Assembly: GCA_026874595.1 (NCBI GenBank)
Contig: CM049308.1
Coordinates: 14,279,501-14,343,500 of the forward strand
DNA length: 64,000 bases
Source of the DNA: Sipunculus nudus
Taxonomy: Eukaryota > Annelida > Sipuncula > Golfingiida > Sipunculidae
Direction: 5' to 3'
In this document: positions 1 through 12,119 of the stretch, in pieces
Numbering within the stretch: the first letter of the stretch is position 1
How the letters are laid out: each line of letters begins with the position of its first letter
Notes under the pieces: generated by a model
The model's database searches: none
What the model was told of the DNA's origin: nothing
Seen by the model: the letters and a program-made list of their open reading frames with translations, nothing else
Made by a program: the position numbers and the translations under genes

Positions 1-215
1 TTTCTTCGGTCATGGTATTGGTCAAATTATATCGAAATAGTCACTATGTGGTCATAATAATTTTGTCACAAAATATCTCAATAGTCATTTTGTGGTCATA
101 ATAATATTTTGTGACATTTTATCTGAATAATAATAATAATTATTCATTGGTCACATTCTGCCTCCATAATCATATTGTGGTCATAATAGTTGGTTCACAT
201 TTTAGCTATGAAAAT
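1..215. repeat. Degenerate short tandem repeat around GTGGTCATAATA
   Basis: The word GTGGTCATAATA recurs at about 48, 92 and 177, each time followed by a T-rich stretch ending in TCACA or TGACA. The spacing of about 43 bp (one unit then doubled) indicates a short, diverged minisatellite. No coding potential is visible. It lies at the left window edge, so its full length is unknown. Confidence 0.5.
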
Positions 216-620
216 TTTGTTCCAAAGCTGTGACAGGGCAAATCGGGGTCAAAGGTCATCTCGAATAAAAACCCATCATACTGAGGAAAATGGATACCCT
301 ATACAACATGACACAGATCCAAAACATACAATATTTACCTCCAATATTGTCACGGCCGATGGACGTTGCCCCTAAAATGACAGACCAGCAGATATAACAA
401 CGTCCAGAAAGAGTTATTCAATCCTCTCTGGCAGCATTCACCTTTATACATTTTTATTAGCAGCAATATTTAAATATTAGAAGAAAAGCACAGGCTTCAA
501 AGAAAAAATATCTAAAAAAATAAGGGTTTCAATTAAAAATACTCTCTCTTTCACTATTTTTAAACCTTTTAGGTTATATAAATATATATGTCAAGGCCTA
601 GCAATCAATGATTGGTCCAA

Positions 621-672
621 ACCAGATCCCAATCAGGATTTAGTCCGGCCTAAACTCCGATCGGGATCTGGT
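621..672. repeat. 52-bp near-perfect palindrome
   Basis: The left arm, starting ACCAGATCCC, and the right arm, ending GGGATCTGGT, are each 26 nt and abut without a spacer. About 21 of 26 positions are complementary, and several of the rest would be G-T pairs in RNA. The sequence is richer in GC than its surroundings. It could be a tiny fold-back MITE or a hairpin-forming insertion. Confidence 0.55.
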
Positions 673-3360
673 CCAGCCCTTGTACCGAGAAACTTACTGC
701 CTGAATGAATATGACCAACATTTTGTCAAACATTCAAAATACCCATGGAATGCTTGTACATGTTTGCTGTGTGTTCATGTTTGTTGGCATTTTCAACCCT
801 TTACAATACATACACAGTCACAAAACAAACAAAAAATTTTCAAACTGGGTTAATCCTAAACATTTTGACACCTCAGCAGGATTTTATACAACATCTCGAT
901 GCCAAGTCAAAACATTTTGTACTTAGAAACACACTGGCTTTATGAATGTACACCACAAACACCTTTAACACATTCAAAATCAAAACTACCAGCTTGCAAT
1001 TTGTCTGCTGTGTGTGTGCATTATAGCTGTAATGATACATTCATTCTTTTCTCACAATTCTAAACACGTAAGGTTAGGTAAACCTAATAGCATGTGGTTA
1101 TTTGTGCATGGAGGATTTAATCCAGGATAGAGACTGGACCCTGATGTGATTGGCTGGTGCAAAGTGTGACATCACAGGCAAAATTTAGAAATGATTTAAT
1201 TCTAGAAGTACCTGTTTTTACTCTTCCCAGAAAATTTGGACTGACAATGTCAGAAATACTAAACTTTTGATGAGATTTAGAATTTTTAATCACAGGTGAT
1301 TTTCCTCTTTGTGAGGTCACTGCCGACTTGACAGTACCCATAGATGATGCACACAGCAGTTACTGTCTTCAATTTTTTCTGCAAGTCATAAATCTTACAG
1401 GCTGTACAAAATACTAGAATGAGGTTAATACAGTTAGGACGATGTGGAATCAAAGAAAAATAAATCGCTGGGACACAGATAATTTTTATTCTAATGCAAT
1501 CAGCAGCTTTAACATGTTGTCTCTCATCCTGTGACCAGTGACCTTTGACCTTCATCCATGGGGTTGAGACACTGGGATAGCTTTGGTTTCATTCTATTTA
1601 ACTGGCGAATGCCTCATTCCTTCATTGCAGCTTACTTTATTGGAACTGATCCGCCAATTTATGAAAATATTGCAAAATGGCACCCAATGTGGAACAGACA
1701 AGTTGTAAGGATAAACTGGAGAGTTTTGTACACATGGAGCTATACATTATTCTGATCTGTACTGTCAGTGTTTTCACATTCAACTGGGCTAAGTTGTAAC
1801 GGGTTTATATGTTGCCTGTATGTAAGAGCTGGAACTTTCTTTTCGAAAACTTGTTCATACAGAATGTTCACACAATGGACATATTCAGATATACAGTAAA
1901 AGCTCTAAACATGGTTGATGCTGGAAAGACTGGCAAGGTTTTTGCCTATATTAAGCTGCGTTTCCATGTGAGCATATATATGCAAAAACTGGCAGAAGTA
2001 CAACTAATTGGTATCAAAATGTGCATCCTTCCCAAATTTTCAACATGTGACACCCACTCTCATAGCAGATAGTTAGCTGGATGCATATTGCCATACCAAG
2101 CTCTCATTCAAACCCACAAAAACCTTGAGCTATACAAAGAAAAGATTACAGGATGTCTATGATGACCGCAGTGTATACCAGCTGCTTGAGGGGAACACAT
2201 AATTGTGTAAGTCAGATTACAGATGAATGCAACCAAGGCATTATAAAGGAAAACAACCAATCAAATAAATGATAAATAAGTGTACAACTAGTGGGCAGAA
2301 TAATCACATTTTGGAAAGTAAATGTAAATACAAACCAGTACTGAGGCTCTGAGTACAAATTTTTTAATTTTCATACAATGTTCTCTGATAGTTATTAAGC
2401 ATTTTTCAGAATCATCAAAGATTTAAATCTACATTCTGTTGATGGGGTTGCACAGACAACTTAATATTAACAATTATTTTAGACTATAAATCATATTATT
2501 TAATGCTAATACACATTAGATTATATATAATTTAAGACCTTTTACATTAAGTAAAATTTAGATCCTTTATTGAACTGAGCAGATAATATGCAGCATTATG
2601 CCAGTAAAAATGTTACAGACAGTAATATATCTGTATTCAGAATGCCGACCTGGAAGCTGACTTCAGTCCAGATAAAGCAGACAATAAACATATTCACAAG
2701 TTCATGAAAACACCTGTATTGCTGAACTAATGGGGCCAAGGTGCATTAAAAATGGGAAAACAGTCAATTACCAATAACTTATCATGACATGTATCAATCG
2801 TCATGTGATAATTTTTCACTATCTTCACATTTTCACTGCACTTAGAAAGGGCTCCATTTTGGAAATTTAACCATACAGTGTACTACACAGTATATCATTT
2901 TTCACACTGATTATTTAAAATGCACACTAAACTTTAACAATTTGACAAGGACCCACAACAATTGAGAAATTCTATAAGCAGACTTGAGGAAAGATCTGAT
3001 ATAATATAAATGTCAACCTTTGATTTACAGGTCACATGAAATATGTTAATTATTGTAACACAACCTTTAATACCAGCAGGCCTGGTCACTTTGATAACAT
3101 ACATAAAATGCCAATAAGGTTATATTATAAATGACTATTCACCTGTGTTCACCTTTCTTGAAAAATATCCATTTGTGATTATCACAAATTTGACAACAAT
3201 AACCAACCATAGCCTGTTATCAACACAGGACTGAAGTGATCTACTCACAACTCTGTCATCATACAGAGTTTTCAACTTCCAGCACAGTTTAATAATAATT
3301 ACTGTCAATGCATAAATTATCTACTCATTTAGTGTTATCAGGTCCATATAAGGCAGTCCT

Positions 3361-3450
3361 GTCTCGCCAATGAAGCTTGCTTTTTTGGCACAGCTGTTGG
3401 AGCAGAGTTGTGAGCCACCAACATGGGTTCGAATCCTGTACTGGTCCTGC
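3361..3450 (+). mobile_element. tRNA-derived SINE head with Pol III A and B boxes
   Basis: TGGCACAGCTG at 3386-3396 fits the internal RNA polymerase III A-box consensus, and GGGTTCGAATCC at 3425-3436 contains a perfect B box. The 38-bp spacing is right for a tRNA-type promoter. I see no intact cloverleaf, so this looks like a SINE head and not a working tRNA gene. The words GTCTCG, AGCTTGCTTT, GCCACCAACAT and the B box recur in the same order on the minus strand at 25560-25765, so it belongs to the same family as the units in the fold-back element there. Confidence 0.6.
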
Positions 3451-3654
3451 TATATTTTTTATTTAATAAAAATGTTGTGACAAAATGGAGACTTGTCCTA
3501 AATGGCACCTTGAGGCCGGGAAAAAAAGTTGGTTTGAGTAATTATTACTGCAACTGAGCTAACAAACAGGGTGACACCTGGGATAATTAATTGATTAACC
3601 TCGTTCTGAAGTCAGAATGCTTTCAATGGGGGGTTGTTACAGGGTGAAGTTTGC

Positions 3655-3740
3655 TTTATAGGCTAAGTAACTGGAATGGTGGACTTGTGAGCCACAACAT
3701 GGGTTCAAATTGCTGATCAGCCCTGCTATAAATTCCCCTG
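3655..3740 (+). mobile_element. Decayed second copy of the tRNA-like SINE head
   Basis: The stretch carries TTGTGAGCCAC, ACATGGGTTC and CCCTGCTATA in the same order as the copy at 3361-3480, but the B box is damaged (GGGTTCAAATTGC) and the A-box region is shortened. It sits about 275 bp downstream of the better copy, so the two may be a local duplication. Confidence 0.45.
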
Positions 3741-4607
3741 GTGACAAAAGACAAAGGATTCACCATACTGCATTCTTTAGACACTACCTAAAGCCCTATA
3801 TTGATAAAATGTTACATCAAAGGTTAAGTGAAGCATACAGGAACAGGTCTCTTTTAGAGATATTTTTCATATCTTTATTTTATGTGACCTAAGCAGGGTA
3901 AGAAATAGAGGGTGCATACATCATATTACAAGCATGTTTGCATGACATTATCTTTTGTGCAGGTGGATATTGTACTGAGGTTTTATAAACCAATGAAAAA
4001 AAGTTGGTGCAGTGTCTTATTTTTTCATAATGCCTTAATCAATATAGAAATATATTCATATCCAGTGGCTTTTAATTATCTATTCAGGTGTTGATAGTCT
4101 TGAGAGATGACCCTTCACAACACTATAATTTCACATAATTTTTTAATAGGCTCTTTAGTTCTGATGTAAAAAAAGGGCTAACAGAATATATATCTATAAA
4201 CATCACAATCATAAATTAGCATTTCTATTCTTTGAGCAACAGAAACTACTTAACAACAAGAACATTTTCCTCACTTGTATTACAAGGTGCATGTTGAAAT
4301 ATTTAGGTGCTTGTAGGTTTTGTTTCAAGGGTGCACCTGGAGCATGTAAATTTTTTAGCCTAATTCATAACCTGCCTCAGTTATCCATGTTAACAACTTA
4401 GGTAGTTTACCTGCATTAATAAAACCTTTAACTGTTGTGAAATGCCCACACCAGGAAATAAAATCAAAATAATTTCTCATACAGAGGATATGGCTAACTC
4501 AATGAAACCTCACAAGTGCACTGAAAATTAGGGCCTTGAAAATATTTAGAAGTTCAGATGTGGTACAATTATTAGGCAAACCCTGACATATGATATACTG
4601 AGCACAT

Positions 4608-4608
<1 letters not shown>

Positions 4609-4640
<32 letters not shown>
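4609..4640. repeat. CA dinucleotide microsatellite, 16 units
   Basis: An uninterrupted run of CA spans 32 bp, directly preceded by an ACATG interruption. It is a simple sequence repeat in the presumed PKC intron. Confidence 0.95.
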
Positions 4641-4642
<2 letters not shown>

Positions 4643-5248
4643 GCATCATTGCTGTTTGTGACACAAATAAGAAGGATCAAAACAATGTTTTACTTTACTC
4701 AAACCCTGGTTTTCTCATCTTCGAAAAAGCGCTGAGTGAATTATTTTAAGATTTGCAAATCTTCTTCAAAGCAAAAACAAAGTAAGTACTAGTGCCCACA
4801 AATTTTTTCAATCAATTAAGCCAAATCCATCTTACTTCATTTCAAATAATATTTAATTTAATTTTTTCCCATTAACACAATTTTTCAATTCAAGCTCACA
4901 TCTGATCCCATCTTGCATGATAAAAATCTTGCAAATTAAGCTTTTTACCATCATACTGAATTGTAGAGCTTTCCAGGTAACCACTGAAGGTCACTTTCAG
5001 AAAGTACTCATCTGCACAGCCACAATAACATCTGACCAATTATTTCTGAAATGGTCATATGCATACAGTAACACTCCTTTTAATACAGCCATATAAAAGA
5101 CTAGCTGGATTTAGCAGCAATGGTAAACTTAAGTTGTCAGATGTCCCCTGGAGGATAAATTTTTTGGGACATCTGAGCCAGGAAATTGTGTCAGCATGGA
5201 AACTATGAGTTAGGATTTTACTTAATTTAGTGATACAGCATAAAAATA

Positions 5249-5251
<3 letters not shown>

Positions 5252-5331
<80 letters not shown>
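5252..5331. repeat. AT dinucleotide microsatellite, about 40 units
   Basis: An uninterrupted AT run of about 80 bp. It produces a spurious minus-strand frame of alternating isoleucine and tyrosine that should not be annotated as protein. Length in the real genome may differ, because such runs are hard to sequence and assemble. Confidence 0.95.
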
Positions 5332-5333
<2 letters not shown>

Positions 5334-6303
5334 GAATAGGAAATACCAATAAATAATGCCAGTATATATGCTCTTAATGGGATTTCATCATTATGACCAG
5401 CATGGAACAAGTAAATTACTTATAGTATATGTTTAGATCCTTTCCAGAAAAAAAAGCAAACGAAGCAAAAGATGCTATATGTTCAGTTAAATGCTTCTTT
5501 GTACATGTATATGGGGGAAATTTGTTTCTTCAAAAAACACTTTTTGATGGCTACAATTGTTTTAACCATAAACATACAAACATATTGCTGTGCAGCTTGT
5601 GCTTAATTGACAATACTTTTTATGCGTTTTACTAAAAATTTAATAAAAATATTAAGTTTCAACACCCTTCAGTCTCAATTGCTTAACCAAATTATACCAC
5701 TTCTTTTAAACTATTCTTTATAATTCATTAACTGTTTATATCCTTTTTTATTAGCTCACTTAAAATATTCAAGTCTTTGCAAAGTGAGACCAGTAGTTAT
5801 GCCTAGTTTAAATGGGCAAAGCAAATAGTTGTGGTACCAGGTATATTGTCACAGGTGTGTGAATAAATGAATTGAGGAAGGTTTTAGAGTATTACAGATT
5901 TAATTAAGATTTAATTAAGATTATATGTTCACCTAGTAATGTTGTTGCATTATGTAATCAAGATTAACATGCATAGATCTGTACTCCACATGTTTAGCTA
6001 ACCTGATAATCAGTTGGTATTAATATATATATTGGGTCTTATCAACTTATGTAAAAGTAAACCACATTGCAACTTCAGATAAAATATAGTTGGAAGGAAT
6101 TAAGAATGAGAGAGAGAGGGACCCAGGGTGAGAGGGAGAGTAAAAGAAAACAAGTGACCTGTGGGTCAAGGTGCTCAGATGGAATGAATAATGAGAATAT
6201 TTGTATAAAATCCTAGTAGCCGTGTTGACTAAACACTTTTATAGACTACATGTCTATAAAACTTCCAAGTTAAACTGGACAGCACTATAATTTTTTTGAC
6301 CAG

Positions 6304-6489
6304 TACAGTGAAATGTCAAAACTATGGCCACCAATTGGACCTTGATCAAGTGGTTGCATTTTCAAGGTGGTCATCTAAGCGAGGTAAGATATCAAAAGCA
6401 AAAAAAAAAGAAATGGGACCTTTAAAAGATGGTCATTATATTTAGGTGGTCACCAAACTGTGGTGGTCATCAGGGGAGGTTTAACTGTA
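6304..6489. mobile_element. Small TA-flanked MITE (about 186 bp)
   Basis: The left end reads TACAGTGAAATGTC and the right end reads GAGGTTTAACTGTA, an imperfect inverted repeat with TA at both tips. The inside repeats GGTGGTCA words (TGGTCATCTAAGCGAGG, GGTGGTCACC, GGTGGTCATC). Size, tips and lack of coding capacity suit a Tc1/mariner-type miniature element. The ends have diverged, so the superfamily is a guess. Confidence 0.5.
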
Positions 6490-6873
6490 TTTAACTTCAA
6501 TAAAATAACAGCACATTAGCAATTTCATTTAATTTGTAAAAGCTACATAATGGGCCCAATATGCAAAATAGAGAGGGGCACAAATATTATCATATTTATG
6601 TACTGTTTCTTAGAAGGAACAAGCAACAGTATTGTTCAAAGCTAAATGCCTGGTGTCAATATGTGATATATGGTTCTGCAGTTAGTGACCTCAAGAGGAC
6701 AGTGCACACAGCTGGAATCCATCATAAATGCCCTTGTGTTCATAAAACTACAAAGTAATGTATCTTGGTTTTCATTTCAGTGGGTGATGTAATACATTAG
6801 AATGATATTTATTCTGTGTGAAGGGTGAAAATATGGCACAGACAAATCTATGGTGTAGCAAAGTGAATGATAC

Positions 6874-7604
6874 CTTCAGACGATGAACCATTCAGCTCCA
6901 CTTGGATGTGTACGCGGCCACAAGGTTCCAAGTTAACCTACAAGAAAAGATTTGTATTACATATAAAATACTGACACACAAGTATCATGATTTACTGATT
7001 GGGACAGTCTATATTACGCATATGACATAGTACTGGACCATTCAATATCGCCATCTAACCCTCAATGGTCCAAACCCGAACCGTACTGAACACATGATTA
7101 TAATATTCAACGCGGACTCGAACGAGGCATGCGATATGGCAGCCCGCATAATAAATAAAAGCAACACACATCCAAATTACCGTCTAGATTCACATCTGAT
7201 GCACTGGTTATCACCAGATTTGGGTTGTTTATGAATTTAAAAGAATATTTAATAGTTAAATTCCTCACCCATATGTCTGCTTCCGACTTGAGTTCGTCAA
7301 AAGCAACGGAACAGTTGGCGACAAATTCGTCGGGAGGGATGGCCGCGTCGTGAAATACTGTCACCCAAATGCTCTGGCCGTTATGGACCTCCGTGGTGAA
7401 TTCCTCATTCCACTGCGGTTTTAGAGTCTTCTGTTTTGTAGTTGTTCTGGCTACATGTATAATTTCATCGATGTCAATAGATATGTATGGGTCTATTAGC
7501 TGTAAGTTTTTGTTGCCCATCAAATGCCTTGTGGCGAAGTCAGTAGGCTTCAGGTCCACTGCTTCCAAGATTTTTACTTTCATGGAGCCATTGAAAAATA
7601 CCAT
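6874..7604 (-). CDS. PRKCE: Novel protein kinase C (epsilon/eta type), first two coding exons
   Basis: These are the N-terminal exons of a calcium-independent, diacylglycerol-activated serine/threonine kinase. Exon 1 (7604-7269, 112 codons, phase 0) begins [20 protein letters not shown] and encodes most of a C2 domain. Landmarks are DPYISIDID (residues about 38-46), TKQKT with QWNEEF following, and FHDA with DEFVANC. It ends ..DIW at a GTGAGG donor. Exon 2 (6937-6874) follows a TTTCTTGTAG acceptor, reads [20 protein letters not shown], and ends in a GTATCA donor, leaving one base of the next codon. The C2 domain lacks the aspartate set of conventional PKCs, as in the epsilon/eta class. The pseudosubstrate, C1 and kinase exons are not visible and should lie beyond the left edge. 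The start is the first ATG and matches the family's conserved MVxFNG start. Invertebrates often have a single epsilon/eta-type gene (Aplysia PKC Apl II, fly Pkc98E), so the vertebrate symbol is by similarity only. Confidence 0.93.
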
Positions 7605-9340
7605 GACTGCAAGCTGTTGTGATGCTACAACAACTAGTGAAATAATCCTCGCTCAGGAGATGAACTGAACCAGGCAGATCAGACGATTTCCATGCTAACA
7701 TCACCCCGAAACCTCACACGATTTCCGCGATTCTGTGAGCAGCCTCCATTTTCTGTCATACATTACGGAAGCTTAATGATGTATCCCATGGTTCCCAGCA
7801 AAAACAAGGTGCTCGCAGTGCCGTGTGCAAAATCGCACGTGGATTTGTTTGGCTAAAGCGAGAGGATTCATCTCCGTCAACAAATGTACGCAAACTATGT
7901 CAACGTGCAGTGTGGTTTCCGCTTTCCTGTGGAAGGCCTCATTTCCAAGAATGTGTTATAAGGAATTCCTACATTTAATGTATGAATGTAACCTACAACT
8001 CTAGAGATATAACAAAAGATACAAAGGAGGGATGAGGGACAGATTTTGAAATTAATACTTGCGACTATAAAACATTGACTGCCATTTTCACTGAACATTA
8101 GATCGGATGTTACAAAGGGAGTATAACTTAAACGTAACCAAATGGGCATTTCTTAAACTATTTTAATTTATGCATGGCTAGAGCACGCATACCCGCTGTA
8201 TCTTTAACTGCGAATTTAAATTTAATGTTTTCGTTATAATTTGAGTATTAGACACAGTAATTTAAATGAAATGCAGTGGACAAATAGATGCGACTTAAAC
8301 TTGTGTATGCTTAAAATGTGAACTTTGAAACTGTTTCATCAGTTTTGCTAAGAAAATAACCGGTCTATGTCTACTTTTTTTTATTTTCAGCTCCTTTGAC
8401 GAAATTGGCAGAGGTTGTAATAATATAAATGTGTGACATCAGTCCTGTTAATGTAAGATTATAACAAAATATCAATGGTATTTCATGGAAGCTTGGTCCG
8501 TTACCCTTTGTTCCCTTCATATACGCAAAATCTCCAACATCTCAATGAAATGTAATTAAATTGTGCGTAAATGTGGGTCATGAACCAAGGAATAATTTAT
8601 GAAAATTCCCAGGTGGATGTAATGGGTTCATTTTTGGGCGGATCTGGATAAGCAACCAGACTATAACGTTGACGAGGGTATATTCGCTCTCTGTGTGGTC
8701 TTTGTGGTTATCACATGTCAAGATACTTTAACCTTCGTTTATCAAAAGAAAAAGAAACCTATGAAAATTTGCTCAATGTAACTTATTAAATGCTATCACT
8801 TTGCGTCCTATTATTGTAACCCCGAAACTGAGTTTTGCGCACATTGTGTTTCCAACCAGGTTCCGCCGCTCCCTCCGCCGCCGCCGCGTGCGTTTCCTAT
8901 AGATGTAACTGCATGGAGAACTGCTTATTAGATTTCAAGAAACATATTCCGAACTGGGTCACGTGCAGGGGCGTCAGTATAGGATGAAATGAGGGTGGTC
9001 AGTGTAGTCATCCCCTCCACTATTCAGAGAATAATATTTATATTGTAAATGAAATATATTAATATTATGTGTAAACCTGGTTTAGCATTTACTAAAACAT
9101 AGGCTTACCTTGTTTTCTAAAACCATATACTTAATTCTGATATATCTGAAATGTGTCATACAGATGCTAATATATTTGAATTTTATCATACAGACACTAA
9201 AAAGGTATATTAAAAATATATTGTTAAGGAACCTAATATAAACAGATCACGATGCGTGATGAACACAAATTTTGCAATGGAGATAAAACAAATCAGATTC
9301 TGTAACACTAGGCAGCGTGAAATGTCAAGGAGAATGAATA
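7605..9340. other. PKC 5' flank and promoter region, no other gene seen
   Basis: The 150-250 bp upstream of the PKC start codon are GC-richer than the introns and should hold the 5' UTR and promoter. I see no convincing TATA box. Further upstream there is a short CCG-rich run near 8865-8890 and otherwise AT-rich unique-looking sequence. The minus-strand frame at 7895-8149 has no recognisable domain. Confidence 0.4.
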
Positions 9341-9349
9341 AAGAAGTCA

Positions 9350-10005
9350 GTGGTTTTTTGTTAACAAATAACTATAATTTATTCTTAAAACAACCCTAAC
9401 AATACAATACACTAAATCAATACAAGTATACAGTAAAACAGCGTTATAGCAACAAGTCAATATAATCACACAGATAGATAATGGTACAGTACCTCGATAC
9501 CAACACCGTCACCACGATAAGTCCTTTGAATGTAAACTCTCGGAGAATGACAGTCCAGTGGAAAGTTCTTGCAACAACACAGAAAGTAAACTGAAGTCCA
9601 AATGTATAAAATCCAGGAGAAAATCTTTGAAAATGTATAATTGCCGCATTCGTCGGATAAGGTCTTAGAATCTGACACACGCTTCTGCGTCTGCTGGTAT
9701 CTGCTCTGCTGTCTGCCTCCTGGTTCTAAAAACAGCCCCTTTATATACCTTCACACCCCAAGCAGGGAATTTTCCACTTCTCGAACAGTGTATAAGTTCT
9801 TGCACAACACGCGTTTCAGGAATTCCCTAGAAAGAACAGCGCTGTGTATCTCTACACACCAGGCTCATCACGTGACCCACGACCAGGCGTGAATGCCCAA
9901 GGCTCACATGACAACGAGAGTTCAACCAACACGGATTTAACATAGAATGTAATACGCGGCCAGACACGAGCGCCACAACAGGAGCTACGCCCGTGTCACA
10001 CAATA
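9350..10005 (-). mobile_element. Solo-LTR-like unit with its own TATA box and poly(A) signal
   Basis: Read on the minus strand, the unit starts near 10005 with TGTGACACGGGCG. It carries a TATATAA box at 9747-9741 followed by an AAGGGGCTG stretch, then an AATAAA signal at 9383-9378, and ends near TTGTTAACA at about 9355. TGT..ACA tips, a core promoter and a polyadenylation signal in that order and spacing suit a long terminal repeat of roughly 650 bp. I found no gag, pol or second LTR beside it and no clear target-site duplication. It could instead be an orphan Pol II promoter with a short non-coding transcript. Confidence 0.4.
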
Positions 10006-10562
10006 AAAAGAGAACTTGTAACAATATATATGTGTATGTGTGTGTATGTGTCACCCCCCCCCCATGCACCCCACCCCGGAAAATAAATTAACGCCACTTG
10101 TCACGTGTAAACTGGTGCCCTATAGATCCTGACTAAACTTCTGATATACATTTTTGTGCGTATTGGCCTAAAATTAATTGTTTTTTTTACACACATAAGA
10201 CCGAAATCATTCCTAAGTTTTTTTGGTACTTCATCTCCGTTGAAAAAGTTCAATTTTGGAAAAGAATCACATAGCACCATCGCCATCTCAGGGGTAGCTG
10301 GATGCTGTGGCCTCAAGTTCGGCATGTCCAAACATTTCCAATAATTTTATCTATTACGCAAGACAGGTGGCGCTCTCTGCTATGATTTCTCCGTTTATGC
10401 GTTTAGTTTAACTCCCAATCAGTGAAATTAGGTTAATAACCATATTACTTGTTTGACCCATATGAACCATATTTGAAGAATTTTTGTCAGATTAAGCAAG
10501 TGCTTATAGGTATGAGTCAAATAATGAAGCCACACCATCAGTCTAATTATTTGTATCTTTAA

Positions 10563-11164
10563 TGGGGCTGTCCCACTTAGGAGACTCTACAGGCGACTTC
10601 AGGCGACCAAGCTGTCGCCTCATGGTCGTCGAAAAACAGGCGACAGGACCTCCGCTACGGCAATAGTAAACGACAAGCTACAGCAGGTTGACGACTTTCT
10701 GATGACAAGGTACGACATGCTGCTGACAACCGGCGACACAATCGCCGCGACAAAGGACAACCTACGACAACCTACGACCACATCTACGACAAATTACGAC
10801 TAAACTTGCGACAACCTACGACACCAGAATTCATGCTACGTCCACCCGCCACAAGTGTCGACGAGTCTCTTCCCTGTGCTATGTGAGGAACCGGATATAA
10901 GGATGGGTCCTGTATCAAGTAGACAACCCACGACAGGACCTACGACAACCCATGTCACCTAGCGACAGCCTACGAAAGCACCTACGCCAGTAGAAGACAG
11001 GCTACGCTCACTGGCGTTAAAAATCCGTCGCCTGAGAATTTTGAACATGTTGAAAAACCAGCGGGCGACAGGTAAGAGGCTACGCGACTTCGGGCAACTA
11101 CAGCCGACCATACAGTCGACCCCCCCCCCCCCCCTTGTAGAGTCGCCTAAGTGGGACAGCCCCA
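10563..11164. mobile_element. 602-bp MITE flanked by TTAA
   Basis: The ends are inverted copies. The left starts TGGGGCTGTCCCACTTAGG and the right ends CCTAAGTGGGACAGCCCCA, followed inward on both sides by the GACTCTAC word. TTAA stands on both sides (10559-10562 and 11165-11168), which is the target duplication of piggyBac and Kolobok elements. The inside is built of CTACGACAA and GGCGAC words in both orientations, ending in a C-run of about 15 at 11121-11135, and has no open frame of interest. It is a non-autonomous element; no transposase is present. Confidence 0.8.
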
Positions 11165-11168
11165 TTAA

Positions 11169-12119
11169 GGTCACTAAATAGCAAAACCTATATTGAGCGG
11201 TTCCCTATAGTTACGACAGCACCGTAGACCAGAACGGGCTATAATAGTCGTATAGGGCATAAAACAACACCAGAAACCTGCATACACCGGCCTGTTCACA
11301 GCGCCGCCAGCCGGTAACCAGCTAGCGGTGTTAGAGACAGAAAAGATTTTTTTTATGGACAACCTAAAACACCCGCAAAAACCAAGGCTATAATGTCTTG
11401 AAGTTTCCTAAGTCTATAAAAATACTGTTCTCTGACGGTTAAGGTATCGTCATAATTTTTATGAATAGGAACGTCTAAATATATATTAAAATATCAAACA
11501 ACATGGCATCCAAGATGGCCATCAATACAGTGATAAGAGATAATACAATTGTGAATTTCGGCTAGATCTGTAATATAAGCATTCAACAAAAGATTAGCAG
11601 AAAAAGAAAATTTCTTGTGATACTTAAATATCATTGCACAATGAGAGTCATCTTTGAAACACAGATGTATGAAGTTACGTCAAGTGGAGATTTTCATTCT
11701 AGATCTTTTTGTCATTAAACTGCTGCACTGAATGTCGTATATGTATCAAGTTTACAAGGTCCAAAAACGCTGACATGGTACAGCCTGTAACTTCTGCAAC
11801 TACATCGTTCTTTTAAGCAGCTGTTGTTTTAAGTCTTCAGAAGACAGTCATGAACTACACCAATGCCTGTCAGCCATGGAAGCAACTGATAATCCTTCAG
11901 GTTCTAGCCCGAGTTTGTGACATATGTGTAACCTTTATTCCACATCTATACCATAATATGAATTTTACATAGTTCAAAGAATATGAAATTAAGTGAGGGA
12001 TGTATTTTGTCGCATCCTTTGTAAAGGCAAAGCAGGGGATGAGGAAATGATGAAGAAGATTCATGGAAAATGATTTAATATTACTGCAACACTTCTGCCA
12101 GCAAAAACTCCAATCAAAG
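11169..12119. other. Intergenic stretch with nothing recognised
   Basis: Unique-looking AT-rich sequence with no coding exon, RNA gene or clear repeat on either strand. The minus-strand frames at 11174-11362 and 11897-12136 show no domain. Confidence 0.4.

Larger units (their letters stand above)
216..6873. other. Non-coding stretch, probably intron 2 of the PKC gene
   Basis: No exon could be recognised on either strand. The PKC exon at 6874-6937 ends in a good donor on the minus strand, so this AT-rich stretch should be the following intron, and the C1 and kinase exons must lie beyond the left edge or have been missed. It contains a 52-bp palindrome, two tRNA-like SINE heads, CA and TA microsatellites and a small MITE, listed separately. 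The frames at 705-945, 1117-1555, 1809-2072 and 6561-6758 resemble nothing known and look like chance. Confidence 0.5.

Noticed and set aside
3361..3450. Possible functional tRNA gene
   Set aside because: A and B boxes are good, but I could not fold acceptor, D and anticodon arms, and related copies are dispersed like a SINE.
5222..5410. Minus-strand frame with an isoleucine-tyrosine repeat protein
   Set aside because: It is a translation of an AT microsatellite; the same happens at 17238-17534.
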